Shown here: piece by piece, positions 5,955 to 14,412 of the stretch | Layout: each line of letters opens with the position of its first letter | Position numbering within the stretch: position 1 is the stretch's first letter | From: PALSA-1006 sp041660815 | GTDB lineage: Bacteria; Pseudomonadota; Gammaproteobacteria; Burkholderiales; Gallionellaceae | DNA: 64,000 bases | Direction: 5' to 3' | NCBI GenBank assembly: GCA_041660815.1 | Contig: JBAZVN010000013.1 | Span: 1-64,000 of the forward strand | Notes under the pieces: model-generated | Database searches by the model: none | Seen by the model: only the letters and a program-made list of their open reading frames with translations | What the model was told of the DNA's origin: nothing | Position numbers and translations under genes: made by a program

Positions 5955-8606
5955 TTACTGTATTTTCACCAGCGCGCCGCCATTTACCGTGTAAAGGTTA
6001 GTACCGTCGGAAGTCACGCCACCGTTGACTCCGGTGCAGACCGGAGTTGTATTCGTCGCGCACGCAGTTCCGGCAGCACTGCCGGTCGCCACCACGGATG
6101 AAGCGCCTGTTGCAATGTCGTACTTGATAATCTGGCTGCTTGCCTGTTTCACAACATATACATTGCCGGCTCCATCGGTAGTAATCCCCGTTCCCAGCAG
6201 CCATGAACTCATCTGGGTCAAACCTGCTCTGCCGCCTATAGTTTTAACCGATCCATCGGCAATGGAAATCTGGCGAACTATTCCGGGATTTGCCTGAGAT
6301 GCTTCCAACACATACAGATAGGTGCCGTCAGAAGTCATTGCACCCAGAATGGTTCCCAAAGTTGCACCTGAAGCAGCAGGTGTCGTGTTCGTGCCCACAC
6401 CGTCACACACCTGCCCCGTCAAACATGCATTGGCACCAAAGCTGTGCGTGGTAACCGCATTCGTCGTCAAATCGAGTTTTTTAATTTTACTCGTAGTGGT
6501 GAAATACAAATTGCTTCCCACGACTGCCATTCCTGTTGGGGGCGTATAACCCAAGGAGGAATTAGCCAACAACAACGTCACTGTCCCAGCAGGGGCTATC
6601 TGGTAAATACCACCCGAACCTACCCCACCCACCGCACCATAAGAGGACGCAAAGATATTGGTGCCATCACTGGTAAGTGCGGAAAAGGTACCAGAAGTAG
6701 TGGCTAACAAGCTGACGACACCAGTCGTTTTATCTATCTTATACACCCCGGAGCCAGAGGCCGCAGTGCCGCCATACACATACAGGCTTGACCCGTCTGT
6801 CGTCAAGGCTGTCTTTAGTGGCGGCAGATCTAGCGCAGGCGTAAGCGTTACCGGAGTAACCGTGCCCGACAAGGTCAACGGCCCCATGACCGCACCTCCG
6901 AACTTAGTGCCAGCAGCTACTGTAGGCGCAACCAGTGTAATATCAGTACCTCCTGCCGAACTAGCCGCACTGGTCGTCGCTTTACCCTCAGTTGAGGCGG
7001 CACTAGCTCCCACCGCATTATTGGCGACAACACGGTAGTAATAAGGTGTTGCAGCAGTCAGACCAGTATCGGAAAGCGATGTGCCAGTTACCGAAGTCGA
7101 GTTCACTTTGGTCATTGCAGTAATTGCAAGACCACCCGTTGAAGCTGCGCGATAAACGTCATAACTGGCTGCCCCCGTAACTGCTGTCCACGAAACGCTA
7201 ATTGCAGTTGAGCTAGTTGCCGTTGCAGTTACCCCTGTTGGTGCTGCTGGTGCAGCTGGGGTCGAGGAGGTGCTTGCCGAATTTACCGTAAAGTTGGTGG
7301 CAGACGTTCCTGTTTTATTCACTAGCTGACCCATTGTGTTGGTTACGGTAATCGAACCTGTTGTCGCACCCGTAGGGACTTTGACGGTAAGCGAAGATGT
7401 CGTACCTACGACTATCGAATTAACTGTTGCCTGTACTCCACTGAACTTGACTACGTTGTGTAAATAGAACGGATCAAATCCGTTACCCATGATGGTTACA
7501 GTATCTCCGACTACACCGCTGGATGGGCTGAAGCTGGTGATAACAGGAACTGCTGAGGCAGCCCATTGCTGAGCCAGCGTTTGTGCAGCTTGAATTGCCG
7601 ATGCAGCAGATTGAGAAGGATTGGCTGCAATTGCGGACATTACTCCGCTCGCATTATCTACAGCCGCAGTGTTGAGGGCACTGATAATTTGAGCCTTAGT
7701 TAGGCCTGTATCCAACAACGCAAGTCGATCATGTGTCGCCGCGATTGCAGCAGGAATCAGGTCTTTCAACTTAGCATTAGCATGTGGAACATTAGTTATT
7801 TGCGCAGTAGATTGGGCATTGATCGGAGCGGAAGGAATAGTGCCCAAGGCAGTATTCATTGCATTGATAGTGGCGGCAATACCACTGGCAGGGTTAGTCA
7901 AATTCAAGTCGTTACGCAAGCGATGTGCCACTTGCAATGCACCTTCGCCTGTTCCGGCCATATTAGCCAGTGCAGCTAGTTTAAGTGCGTATTTATCCGC
8001 GTCTGTTGTACCTAAGCCATTAAGATCTGCCTTGGATCCTACAAGTTTGGGAGGTGCAAGCAGGTCAGTAACGCCAAAAGATTGCGCCACAGTCGCATTG
8101 GCACCTACAGCAGATGCAGCTGTTACCCCAGCAGGAACAACACCTGATGCATCAACTAACGAACCTACGGCAATTTCTGTGAGTGCTGTTACACCCACTT
8201 GGCTGGCAACCGTATGATCAGGCACCAGAGCGCGAACGCCGACACCTGAAATTCCGGAAATGGTCTGCCAACCTTGAATTTCATCGTAATACTGATCATC
8301 TGTTAAACCCGCTTCAACTAATAAAGGAGCTTGTGAACTGGTGGGGACATCAATCGCAGCTACACCACTGGCATTTACGAATCCAGATCCGATTTGTGCG
8401 CCATTCCGATCTTTGATTCGAACATGGGCTCCCTGTGCGAATCTACCCAGAGAAGGACTCACGCTTAAAGTTGTCATTGCTGTACTGGAAGACCCACCTG
8501 AACTCCCACCACCACCACCACCGCAACCCGCAAGTACTAATGTAGCAATGGCAGTCAGGCCAACACCGATCTCACTGGCTTTGCGGATAAATGGTTTGAT
8601 TTGCAT
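5955..8606 (-). CDS. Lipoprotein with IPT/TIG, Fn3 and beta-propeller domains
   Basis: This 883-residue protein starts at an ATG at 8606 behind AAGGAG. The signal peptide MQIKPFIRKASEIGVGLTAI runs into the lipobox LVLAGC, followed by a Gly/Ser linker, so it is a predicted outer-membrane or surface lipoprotein. Residues 40-345 are Ala-rich helical repeats. An IPT/TIG domain (FSPSSGVVGDTVTIMGNGFD) covers about 353-442 and an Fn3 domain about 457-545. The rest is a beta-propeller made of blades such as LTSDGTNIFAS and ITTDGAGNVYVVK. The first 30 residues are almost identical to the lipoprotein at 11739-14327, and both genes share an upstream palindrome. Such proteins usually serve surface binding or scaffold roles; the ligand is unknown. 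Confidence 0.8.
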   Translation of the reverse strand: MQIKPFIRKASEIGVGLTAIATLVLAGCGGGGGGSSGGSSSTAMTTLSVSPSLGRFAQGAHVRIKDRNGAQIGSGFVNASGVAAIDVPTSSQAPLLVEAGLTDDQYYDEIQGWQTISGISGVGVRALVPDHTVASQVGVTALTEIAVGSLVDASGVVPAGVTAASAVGANATVAQSFGVTDLLAPPKLVGSKADLNGLGTTDADKYALKLAALANMAGTGEGALQVAHRLRNDLNLTNPASGIAATINAMNTALGTIPSAPINAQSTAQITNVPHANAKLKDLIPAAIAATHDRLALLDTGLTKAQIISALNTAAVDNASGVMSAIAANPSQSAASAIQAAQTLAQQWAASAVPVITSFSPSSGVVGDTVTIMGNGFDPFYLHNVVKFSGVQATVNSIVVGTTSSLTVKVPTGATTGSITVTNTMGQLVNKTGTSATNFTVNSASTSSTPAAPAAPTGVTATATSSTAISVSWTAVTGAASYDVYRAASTGGLAITAMTKVNSTSVTGTSLSDTGLTAATPYYYRVVANNAVGASAASTEGKATTSAASSAGGTDITLVAPTVAAGTKFGGAVMGPLTLSGTVTPVTLTPALDLPPLKTALTTDGSSLYVYGGTAASGSGVYKIDKTTGVVSLLATTSGTFSALTSDGTNIFASSYGAVGGVGSGGIYQIAPAGTVTLLLANSSLGYTPPTGMAVVGSNLYFTTTSKIKKLDLTTNAVTTHSFGANACLTGQVCDGVGTNTTPAASGATLGTILGAMTSDGTYLYVLEASQANPGIVRQISIADGSVKTIGGRAGLTQMSSWLLGTGITTDGAGNVYVVKQASSQIIKYDIATGASSVVATGSAAGTACATNTTPVCTGVNGGVTSDGTNLYTVNGGALVKIQ

Positions 8607-8693
8607 GAAGCTTTTCTCCTTCAGAGGTGGATAAAGAAAATTGGGCGGCTGTATATTTGCTTACTCAGGACACTCTAATTCAGAATCATTAGG

Positions 8694-8719
8694 TTTGTCT
8701 ATCCCCTATTTGAGGGAGG
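8694..8719. promoter_or_regulatory. Conserved palindromic motif upstream of the IPT/Fn3 lipoprotein gene
   Basis: TTTGTCTATCCCCTATTTGA followed by GGGAGG, containing the dyad CCCCT-ATTTG-AGGGA (8703-8717), lies about 90 bases upstream of the start at 8606. The same block stands about 90 bases upstream of the paralog (14413-14437), while the rest of the two upstream regions is not alike. It is a candidate binding site for a shared regulator. Confidence 0.5.
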
Positions 8720-8811
8720 GTATTAGATAAGCTGCCATCCATCTTCTTCACCTTTCACACCTGCAGTAACACCCATCACCTCGTTCATAAACTTACCCCT
8801 GCCCCCCCAGC

Positions 8812-9110
8812 AGTGCCCCCCCAAAAAAAACTGCCCCACCTGCAACGCCAGCCCCTGCCGGATGGCTACCCCCTACCTGCACCGCCAGTTGCTGCCAGTC
8901 GGGTACACATTGGGCAACTATGGGAGAAGCTGCGTGTCGAGCGGCTGCAGTTTTCGGAGGCGGTGGCGCGCGGTGGGGGCTGGGTGGGAGGGGTGGCAGA
9001 TTTTTAGAACTTGCAGAACTGGCAGGATCAAAGGTGGTGATGCCGGTCAATACGGAATGTCCGGTGTTTATGCGTACCGCCTTCGCCGCCTTTACCGGCT
9101 TTTCAGCCTG
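8812..9110. repeat. GC-rich repeat, long copy B
   Basis: Aligns with 2796-3105 along its length; the core TGTTTATGCGTACCGCCTTC lies about 110 bases upstream of the toxin start at 9175. The 3' end diverges after TACCGGCTTTTC. The flanking 8607-8811 carries the lipoprotein promoter region and no gene. Confidence 0.8.
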
Positions 9111-9147
9111 CGTATTTCGCTGGTACATCGAAAAAATATTTGCACAA

Positions 9148-9165
9148 ATTCGCTTTTGAGCGAAT
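9148..9165. promoter_or_regulatory. Palindrome, candidate autoregulatory operator of the HigBA-type pair
   Basis: ATTCGCT-TTTG-AGCGAAT is a perfect 7-base dyad, ending 9 bases before the toxin ATG. HTH antitoxins of this kind repress their own operon at such palindromes, so this is the likely operator. Confidence 0.5.
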
Positions 9166-9174
9166 AATTATGCC

Positions 9175-9498
9175 ATGTACAAGATTATCCATTACCTCGA
9201 CGAGAACGAGAATGACATTTATCAGAGTTGGCTTGACTCACTTCGGGACAGAGTAGCAAAGGTTGCTGTCATTCGTAGGGTTGCGCGGATTGAACTTGGG
9301 TTGTTTGGTGACTGCAAACCGCTCAGAGATGGAGTATCTGAATTAAAAATTGATGTTGGTGCAGGATATCGAGTGTATTACGCGCAAGTTGGCAGCACGG
9401 TGATTCTTCTAATGACTGGCGGCGATAAGAAGTCGCAAAGTCGGGACATTGAACGAGCAATCAGGCTGCTGCATGATTGGGAGAAACGAAATGGCTAA
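9175..9498 (+). CDS. RelE/HigB-family toxin (addiction-module killer protein)
   Basis: This 107-residue protein matches the pattern of the addiction-module killer (RelE/HigB-like) family. It has an N-terminal DENENDIYQSWLDSLRD helix, central RRVARIELGLFGDCKPLRDG, the hallmark ELKIDVGAGYRVYYA strand pair, and C-terminal MTGGDKKSQSRDIERA. The basic residues in GAGYRVYY and GDKKSQ correspond to the RNase active region. It is predicted to cleave mRNA on ribosomes when not held by the antitoxin. The toxin gene comes first and overlaps the antitoxin gene by 8 bases. The long GC-rich repeat lies directly upstream. Confidence 0.85.
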   Translation: MYKIIHYLDENENDIYQSWLDSLRDRVAKVAVIRRVARIELGLFGDCKPLRDGVSELKIDVGAGYRVYYAQVGSTVILLMTGGDKKSQSRDIERAIRLLHDWEKRNG

Positions 9499-9802
9499 AA
9501 CACATCGCACACATGAGGAAGCATCCGTAGAAATGTTTCGCAATGATCCAGAATTGGCTGCTGAATATCTAAATTCTGTACTCGCTGATGGTGACGAGTC
9601 TGATTTAATGCTAGCACTTAGAGATTTGAGCAAAGCATTCGGTGGCGTACAAGAAGTTGCAAGGCAAGCGGAAGTTAATGCCAATACGATTTACCGTACA
9701 CTATCTGATCAAGGCAATCCTGAGCTCAAAACTCTTTCTTCTATACTTAAAGCGATGGGAATGCGTTTGGCAGTACAGCCCCTGAATCACGCTCATGGCT
9801 AA
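9491..9802 (+). CDS. HTH antitoxin (addiction-module antidote protein)
   Basis: A 103-residue protein starting at the ATG at 9491 (MAKTHRTHEEASVEMFRNDP) inside the last codons of the toxin gene. Its C-terminal half is a helix-turn-helix of antidote type: LSKAFGGVQEVARQAEVNAN followed by TIYRTLSDQGNPELKTLSSI, ending in the family-typical LKAMGMRLAVQP. It should neutralise the toxin and repress the operon, probably at the 9148-9165 palindrome. An alternative start at 9449 is less likely because the family begins close to this Met. Confidence 0.85.
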   Translation: MAKTHRTHEEASVEMFRNDPELAAEYLNSVLADGDESDLMLALRDLSKAFGGVQEVARQAEVNANTIYRTLSDQGNPELKTLSSILKAMGMRLAVQPLNHAHG

Positions 9803-10072
9803 TCGGGCAACTCCCACCGTACCAGCACACCAGCACTCCGCTGTTTTTGCCACCCCTGCTACCCTGTGGCTGATTTTTGGCAAACAGTTCGGGAAAATTT
9901 CGGATGAAAATTGCACTATCCTGTTGTTTTACATAGGGTATTATTATTCCAGCAAGTGAGGGATAAGTTCTAGGTTCGGTATAGGCTCGGATTGAGCGAA
10001 GTGAGTGAGTGCAGCAGAAAAAATCTCTTACGAATCTTCATAATATTTCAACTAAATCAATGAGTTATCTGT

Positions 10073-10118
10073 ACTATTAATCCGCAGGTCCCTGGTTCGA
10101 GTCCAGGTCGGGGAGCCA
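10073..10118 (+). tRNA. 3' fragment of a tRNA-Asn gene, second copy
   Basis: Same 46-base fragment as at 4143-4188, with one change: the anticodon region reads ACTATTAATCC instead of ACTGTTAATCC, which would alter the first anticodon base. T-arm, acceptor strand and CCA are intact; the 5' half is absent. It is non-functional as a tRNA. The spacing to the first copy, about 5930 bases, defines one island unit. Confidence 0.75.
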
Positions 10119-10170
10119 CTGAATTTCTCGTGTATTTTTAGATAGTTATGATGTGATGCACGGACTATTA

Positions 10171-10196
10171 GACCACCTTTGCGGGTGGTTTTTTAG
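10171..10196 (+). terminator. Intrinsic terminator after the second tRNA-Asn fragment
   Basis: Identical stem ACCACC/GGTGGT and T-run as at 4241-4266. Confidence 0.75.
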
Positions 10197-10398
10197 TTTC
10201 CGGGGGGAGCTAAATACCGAAAGTCCGCAGGCCTATAGCCCAACCCATAGCTGGAAAAACTGCAAAAAGCACGAAAGTCGGTATAGGTTTCGGGTGTTTT
10301 CTGGGGTTGCGGTGGTAAAAAAACAGGGGAACTGCGGGTGATCCCTTCAGCGAGAGGTGATCCCAGTGGGTTTCAACAAATATTAAGGAGCAACACCA

Positions 10399-10944
10399 GT
10401 GACCAACGCACAACGCAAAGCACTCAGCCGCATGGCATCAAGTAACACCAGCAAGCTTGAACCAACACTAAGCAGCGCCGTGTCAACGCTAAGCAGCTCG
10501 TTCTGCCCGCATGAGGCAGGCGCGTATTACCTTGCGACGGTGGGGACTGTTAGTAAGGTCATCAAGCTATTCGCCAAGAATATCGAGCCGCCCGAATACA
10601 CCTACGCCGTTACCACCATTCATTTTGAACATGATCCCGATACCGGCAAATGGATCTGGTTTGATGGTAAGGAAAAGCTATCCCCACGCAAAAACCAAGA
10701 TGGTTGGCGTCTTGGCAGCAAGACGTTATATGACACCCGCGAAGAAGCAGAGGCTGAGCTTCAGCGTGTGATGGTTAAAAACGGTGACCGGGTGACCAAG
10801 GTACATGATCTGCCCGAATGCATGACTCAACTGAGAAAGATCCGTAGTGCCCACCATCCAGATCGCAATAACCCCGATACTGACCATGATCTCTATCAGG
10901 CTGCTGTCGAGAAAATTGACAGGATGCGTACGGCAAATGGGTGA
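10399..10944 (+). CDS. 181-residue protein with J-domain-like HPD tail, copy 2
   Basis: Paralog of 4468-5013 with the same GTG start and AAGGAG. Most amino-acid differences fall in residues 13-32 (Ser/Thr-rich) and the last few residues. The central region and the C-terminal LRKIRSAHHPDRNNPDTDHD segment are nearly unchanged, and many third codon positions differ. This suggests both copies have been under selection since duplication. Function is unknown. It is followed by a short GC-rich repeat and a ParDE-type pair. Confidence 0.75.
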   Translation: MTNAQRKALSRMASSNTSKLEPTLSSAVSTLSSSFCPHEAGAYYLATVGTVSKVIKLFAKNIEPPEYTYAVTTIHFEHDPDTGKWIWFDGKEKLSPRKNQDGWRLGSKTLYDTREEAEAELQRVMVKNGDRVTKVHDLPECMTQLRKIRSAHHPDRNNPDTDHDLYQAAVEKIDRMRTANG

Positions 10945-11008
10945 AACACTGAGTGTGTGTTTGAGAACTCACCACCTGATTGCGTCTTGCGAAAATCAAA
11001 GCCACGAT

Positions 11009-11073
11009 CTTCCGGCGTTTATGCGTACCGCCTTCGCCGCCTTTACCAGTTTTCTGGCGTGAGTTTCTGGCGG
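11009..11073. repeat. GC-rich repeat, short copy D
   Basis: Holds only the 3' core: CCGGCGTTTATGCGTACCGC, CTTCGCCGCCTTTACCAG, then TTTTCTGGCGTGAGTTTCTG and GCGGA. It ends 74 bases before the start of the CopG-like antitoxin gene. Confidence 0.75.
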
Positions 11074-11076
11074 ATT

Positions 11077-11091
11077 GTGAAAAATATTCAC
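11077..11091. promoter_or_regulatory. Palindrome upstream of the ParDE-type pair
   Basis: GTGAA-AAATA-TTCAC dyad, with a second symmetric element TTACAATGTAA at about 11113-11123, both in the promoter region before 11148. Ribbon-helix-helix antitoxins bind short inverted repeats in this position. Confidence 0.4.
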
Positions 11092-11147
11092 CTAGATTTT
11101 TCTTTCGAATTACAATGTAACTTCTGTAATACAAATGAGGTGATGCC

Positions 11148-11387
11148 ATGTCTATGATGTCTATGCGCCTGCCGGATGATCTGACAAATCAACTGGATAT
11201 GCTTGCACATGCAACAGGTCGCTCAAAGTCTTTTTTGGCGGGGCAAGCGATTCGTGACTACATTGAACGTGAGTCTTGGCAAATTGCTGAGATTACCCAA
11301 GCGATCCGTGAAGCAGATGAGAATGATTTTGCTACCGATGAAGAGGTAAATTCGATCAGCGAAAAGTGGAAGCGCAATGCGGGTTAA
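11148..11387 (+). CDS. CopG/ribbon-helix-helix antitoxin
   Basis: This 79-residue protein begins MSMMSMRLPDDLTNQLDMLA. It has the beta-strand MSMRLP and the helices DDLTNQLDMLAHATGRS and KSFLAGQAIRDYIERE, typical of RHH antitoxins (ParD/RelB/CopG type). The acidic C-terminal tail (EADENDFATDEEV) would wrap the toxin. GAGGTGAT precedes the ATG. It overlaps the toxin gene by 11 bases. Confidence 0.85.
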   Translation: MSMMSMRLPDDLTNQLDMLAHATGRSKSFLAGQAIRDYIERESWQIAEITQAIREADENDFATDEEVNSISEKWKRNAG

Positions 11388-11661
11388 GTGGCTACGAAAG
11401 GCAATCCGAAATCTTGATGCCGAGGCTGACTATATTGCCGAAGAAAATGCTGTCGCAGCTGCCGAGATGTTCTTGTATGTGAAAGCTAAGGTTGATGCGC
11501 TTGGAGACTTTCCTGCCACAGGGAGGCCCGGCAGAATTCCAAATACAAGGGAATTAGTTATTGATCATTACCACTTTGTCGTTCCGTATCGAGTCGTAGG
11601 TGATGAGGTACAAGTGTTGCGAGTATTCCATACCCGCCGCAAATTACCGAAAGTGTGGTGA
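11377..11661 (+). CDS. RelE/ParE-family toxin
   Basis: This 94-residue protein has the ParE layout: MRVKWLRKAIRNLDAEADYI, then FPATGRPGRIPNTRELVIDH, then the strand pair HYHFVVPYRVVGDEVQVLRV and the C-terminal FHTRRKLP. ParE toxins inhibit DNA gyrase, RelE toxins cleave mRNA; the ELV..H..(Y)VVPYRV..(D)xVxVLRVFHxRR pattern fits the ParE side. It pairs with the upstream RHH antitoxin. Confidence 0.85.
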   Translation: MRVKWLRKAIRNLDAEADYIAEENAVAAAEMFLYVKAKVDALGDFPATGRPGRIPNTRELVIDHYHFVVPYRVVGDEVQVLRVFHTRRKLPKVW

Positions 11662-11688
11662 ATCTGCTCTGGTAAGACACAGAAACAA

Positions 11689-11712
11689 ACCGCCCGAACA
11701 GGCCGGGCGGAT
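11689..11712. terminator. Bidirectional terminator between parE-like gene and lipoprotein gene
   Basis: CCGCCCG and CGGGCGG form a GC stem. On the minus strand it is followed by a T-rich tail (TTTGTTTC), which would stop the lipoprotein transcript; the plus-strand tail is weak (ATTGCGTTATTTG). It lies between two convergent genes. Confidence 0.6.
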
Positions 11713-11738
11713 TGCGTTATTTGTATAACTGCGTTGCG

Positions 11739-14327
11739 TTATTGAATCTTGCGGATCCGATCGTGAAGCCAATCAGCCACATACAGATTCGTGCCATCAG
11801 TGGTGATGCCGTGGGGGCTATGGAAAGTTGCCGCCGTACCCGTGCCATCGGCAAAGTATCCCCAAGATCCACTCCCCGCCAAGGTGGTCACCTCGCCCGT
11901 GGCGATCACAATCTTGCGGATGCGACCGTTATTGGTATCTGCAACATACAGATTCGTGCCGTCGGTGGTGATACCTAGAGGAGAGTTGAAAGCCGCCGCC
12001 GTGCCTGTGCCGTTGGCAAAGCCCGCCGTACCCCTCCCCGCCAAAGTGGTCACCTCGCCCGTGGCGATCACGATCTTGCGGATGCGGTAGTTTCCGGTAT
12101 CTGCCACATACAGATGCGTGCCGTCGGTGGTGATGCATGTGGTGGTACGGAAAGCTGCCGCCGCACCCGTGCCGTCGGCAAAGGCCGCCGTGCCACTTCC
12201 CGCTAAGGTGGTGACCACGCCCGTGGCGATCACGATCTTGCGGATGCGGTAGTTATTGGCATCTGCCACATACAGATTCGTACCATCGGTGGTGATGCCT
12301 GCGGGGGAACGGAAAGCTGCCGCCGTACCCGTGCTGTCGGCAAATCCCGCGGTGGCGTTACTACCCGCCAAGGTGGTGACCGCGCCCGTAGCGATTACAA
12401 TTTTGTGGATGCTGTGGTTACTGGTATCTGTCACATACAGATTGATGCCGTCGGTAGTGATGCTATTAGGTGAAAAGTTGAGAGTTGCCGCCAAGGTGCT
12501 GACCTCGCCCGTAGAGATCACGATCTTGCGGATGCGACCGTTAACGCTATCCGCCACATACAGATTCGTGCCGTCGGTGGTGATGCCGTGGGGGGAAGAG
12601 AAGGATGCATTCGTGCCCGTGCCGTCGGCAAAGGCTGCCGTACCACTTCCTGCCAAGGTCGTCACCACACCCGCATTATTCGCAATGGTGAGCGCAGTAC
12701 CTTGAACTGCACCGCCCATCAAACCCACCACAAGAGTCCCCGTGCCCCCACCCGCCGCACTGGGTGTCGCGCTCACCTCAACCGAAGCCGGGCCGCTCAC
12801 TGAATCGGCGTTATAGGCCACTACTTTGTAATAGTAGGTCAATCCCGTCGTTAGACCGGTATCGCTTACGGTCAATGCGGTTGTCATGGCGCCCGCATTG
12901 ATGGGTGTCATGGCCTGTACAGACTGCCCAGCGGTCGTGGAACTATAGATACGGTATCTCGTTGCGCCCGGCACCGCATTCCAGCTCAGATTGATCTGTG
13001 TCGTACTGGCGACCGTTGCCGTCACTCCTGGTGCTGCCGGAGCCGCCTGAGCAATCTGAAACACCCCGGTTTGGTACGCCGAATTATTCGCACAGGTATC
13101 CGTAATCCGCACGCCGCCGGTAGCGCCTTGGGGAATCGTTACCGTCAAAGTGCTAGTGGTCAGGTTGACCGCACTTGGTGTAACAGTTGTCGGTGTCGTA
13201 GCTGTGTCGAAAGCCACCGAGTAAGAACTGGTTGCAGAATTGGTGAGAGTCGTAATGTGGAGAATGAGTTGACCACCCGCGCTGATGGAAGCCGGAAATG
13301 CTCCACCGTTCACATCGGCCAGTCTAAATGTTCCACTGCCAACTTTATCAATACAAGTGCTTCCTGTGCTGCCACCTCCGCTCGATCCATCTGCCACACA
13401 TTGCAATCCTGTGGGTGAAGGTTTCAATACTTGTCCAGAGGTACAAGTCGGAATGGCTCCGTCGATCTGGATTCGCATACCGCTTACGGGCAGTATGATC
13501 GGGGTGATCGTCACCGTACCAGTGGCATTGGTAGGCCGCATGGCCTTAACGCCCGTGGTTGCATTGACTGCCGCCAGTTCAGTATCAAAACTGTTTTGCG
13601 GAATCACTGCGGTTACCGCACTGCCAGCCGCCAATTTGTTTGCCACATCTCTCAACTTGGCCCCCAAGTCTGCCCCTGTTCCTTGTTGGCCAATTACATT
13701 CGCCAAGGCTGCCAGCTTGAGGGTAGTAGGGTCGCTGGTCTTTCCTTGCGCATCAAACACTGGGGGTAACATCGCTTGGCTGTAGCTGGAGACTCCCAGC
13801 ACGCTGCTTGATGCTCCGGTGATGGCGGCCACGGCTGAAGCTGCACTAAAACCACCGCCTGCAGGCAGCATGGCGCGCGCCATGTGGGTGATGGCAGTAA
13901 CGGGAATTCCTGAAGTTGCAGCCACATCACTGGCGGTGGGAATCATGCCTTGTAAGGGGGTCGCGTCTGCGATGACGGCGGATGCCCCTGTCGTTTCGTC
14001 AATATACTCACCCGAGACATCGACTGTCAGAGGATATGCAACGCTATCAGCGAAGGTGACGGACGCTACGCCGCTGGCATTGATGCTGCCACTGCCATTC
14101 CGTAGAGCCACGCTATTGCCATTCGCATCTTTCAGTCTAACCTGACCATTGGAGAATCTTCCCTTATATGGCGTGATCGTGGTGGTAACTTCTTGCACGC
14201 TGCTACTGCTGCCGCCACCTGAGCTACTACTTCCACCTCCGCCGCATCCAGCAAGAACTAAAGTAGCAATAGCGGTAAGTCCAATACCAATTTCACTGGC
14301 CTTGCGGATTAGCGGTCTGAGTTGCAT
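11739..14327 (-). CDS. Lipoprotein with Fn3 domain and NHL propeller
   Basis: This 862-residue protein starts at an ATG at 14327 behind GGGAGC. The signal peptide and lipobox (IATLVLAGC) are nearly identical to those of the lipoprotein at 5955. Residues 40-400 are an Ala/Thr-rich region. An Fn3 domain covers about 431-520. From about 556 to the end there are six NHL blades of about 54 residues, each with the signature ITTDGTNLYVADTNNGRIRK and IVIATGEVTTLAGSG. At DNA level the blades form near-identical repeats of about 162 bases between 11790 and 12660, so blade number could change by recombination. It lacks the IPT domain of its paralog. A surface binding or scaffold role is inferred. Confidence 0.8.
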   Translation of the reverse strand: MQLRPLIRKASEIGIGLTAIATLVLAGCGGGGSSSSGGGSSSSVQEVTTTITPYKGRFSNGQVRLKDANGNSVALRNGSGSINASGVASVTFADSVAYPLTVDVSGEYIDETTGASAVIADATPLQGMIPTASDVAATSGIPVTAITHMARAMLPAGGGFSAASAVAAITGASSSVLGVSSYSQAMLPPVFDAQGKTSDPTTLKLAALANVIGQQGTGADLGAKLRDVANKLAAGSAVTAVIPQNSFDTELAAVNATTGVKAMRPTNATGTVTITPIILPVSGMRIQIDGAIPTCTSGQVLKPSPTGLQCVADGSSGGGSTGSTCIDKVGSGTFRLADVNGGAFPASISAGGQLILHITTLTNSATSSYSVAFDTATTPTTVTPSAVNLTTSTLTVTIPQGATGGVRITDTCANNSAYQTGVFQIAQAAPAAPGVTATVASTTQINLSWNAVPGATRYRIYSSTTAGQSVQAMTPINAGAMTTALTVSDTGLTTGLTYYYKVVAYNADSVSGPASVEVSATPSAAGGGTGTLVVGLMGGAVQGTALTIANNAGVVTTLAGSGTAAFADGTGTNASFSSPHGITTDGTNLYVADSVNGRIRKIVISTGEVSTLAATLNFSPNSITTDGINLYVTDTSNHSIHKIVIATGAVTTLAGSNATAGFADSTGTAAAFRSPAGITTDGTNLYVADANNYRIRKIVIATGVVTTLAGSGTAAFADGTGAAAAFRTTTCITTDGTHLYVADTGNYRIRKIVIATGEVTTLAGRGTAGFANGTGTAAAFNSPLGITTDGTNLYVADTNNGRIRKIVIATGEVTTLAGSGSWGYFADGTGTAATFHSPHGITTDGTNLYVADWLHDRIRKIQ

Positions 14328-14412
14328 GAGGTTTTGCTCCCTATGGGTGGATTAAGAAAACTAAGCTATTGGATAATAGACAATTTTCGGATGCTAAACC
14401 AATAAAACCTGA

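Larger units (their letters stand above)
9822..10944. repeat. 1.1-kb direct repeat, copy 2
   Basis: Second copy of 3891-5013, equal in overall length. The part before the gene (9822-10398) has no coding region; it holds the leader sequence (GAAAATTGCACTATCC, GGTTCGGTATAGG), the tRNA-Asn fragment and its terminator. It separates the first island unit from the second. Confidence 0.85.

Noticed and set aside
8793..9167. Frames of 64-111 codons on both strands in repeat copy B
   Set aside because: Same reason: readings of the non-coding repeat; the frames differ from those of copy A because of indels.
11790..12660. CRISPR array suggested by regularly spaced repeats of about 162 bases
   Set aside because: The repeats are in frame inside a coding region, encode NHL blades, and the intervals are as conserved as the repeats. 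No cas genes are present.
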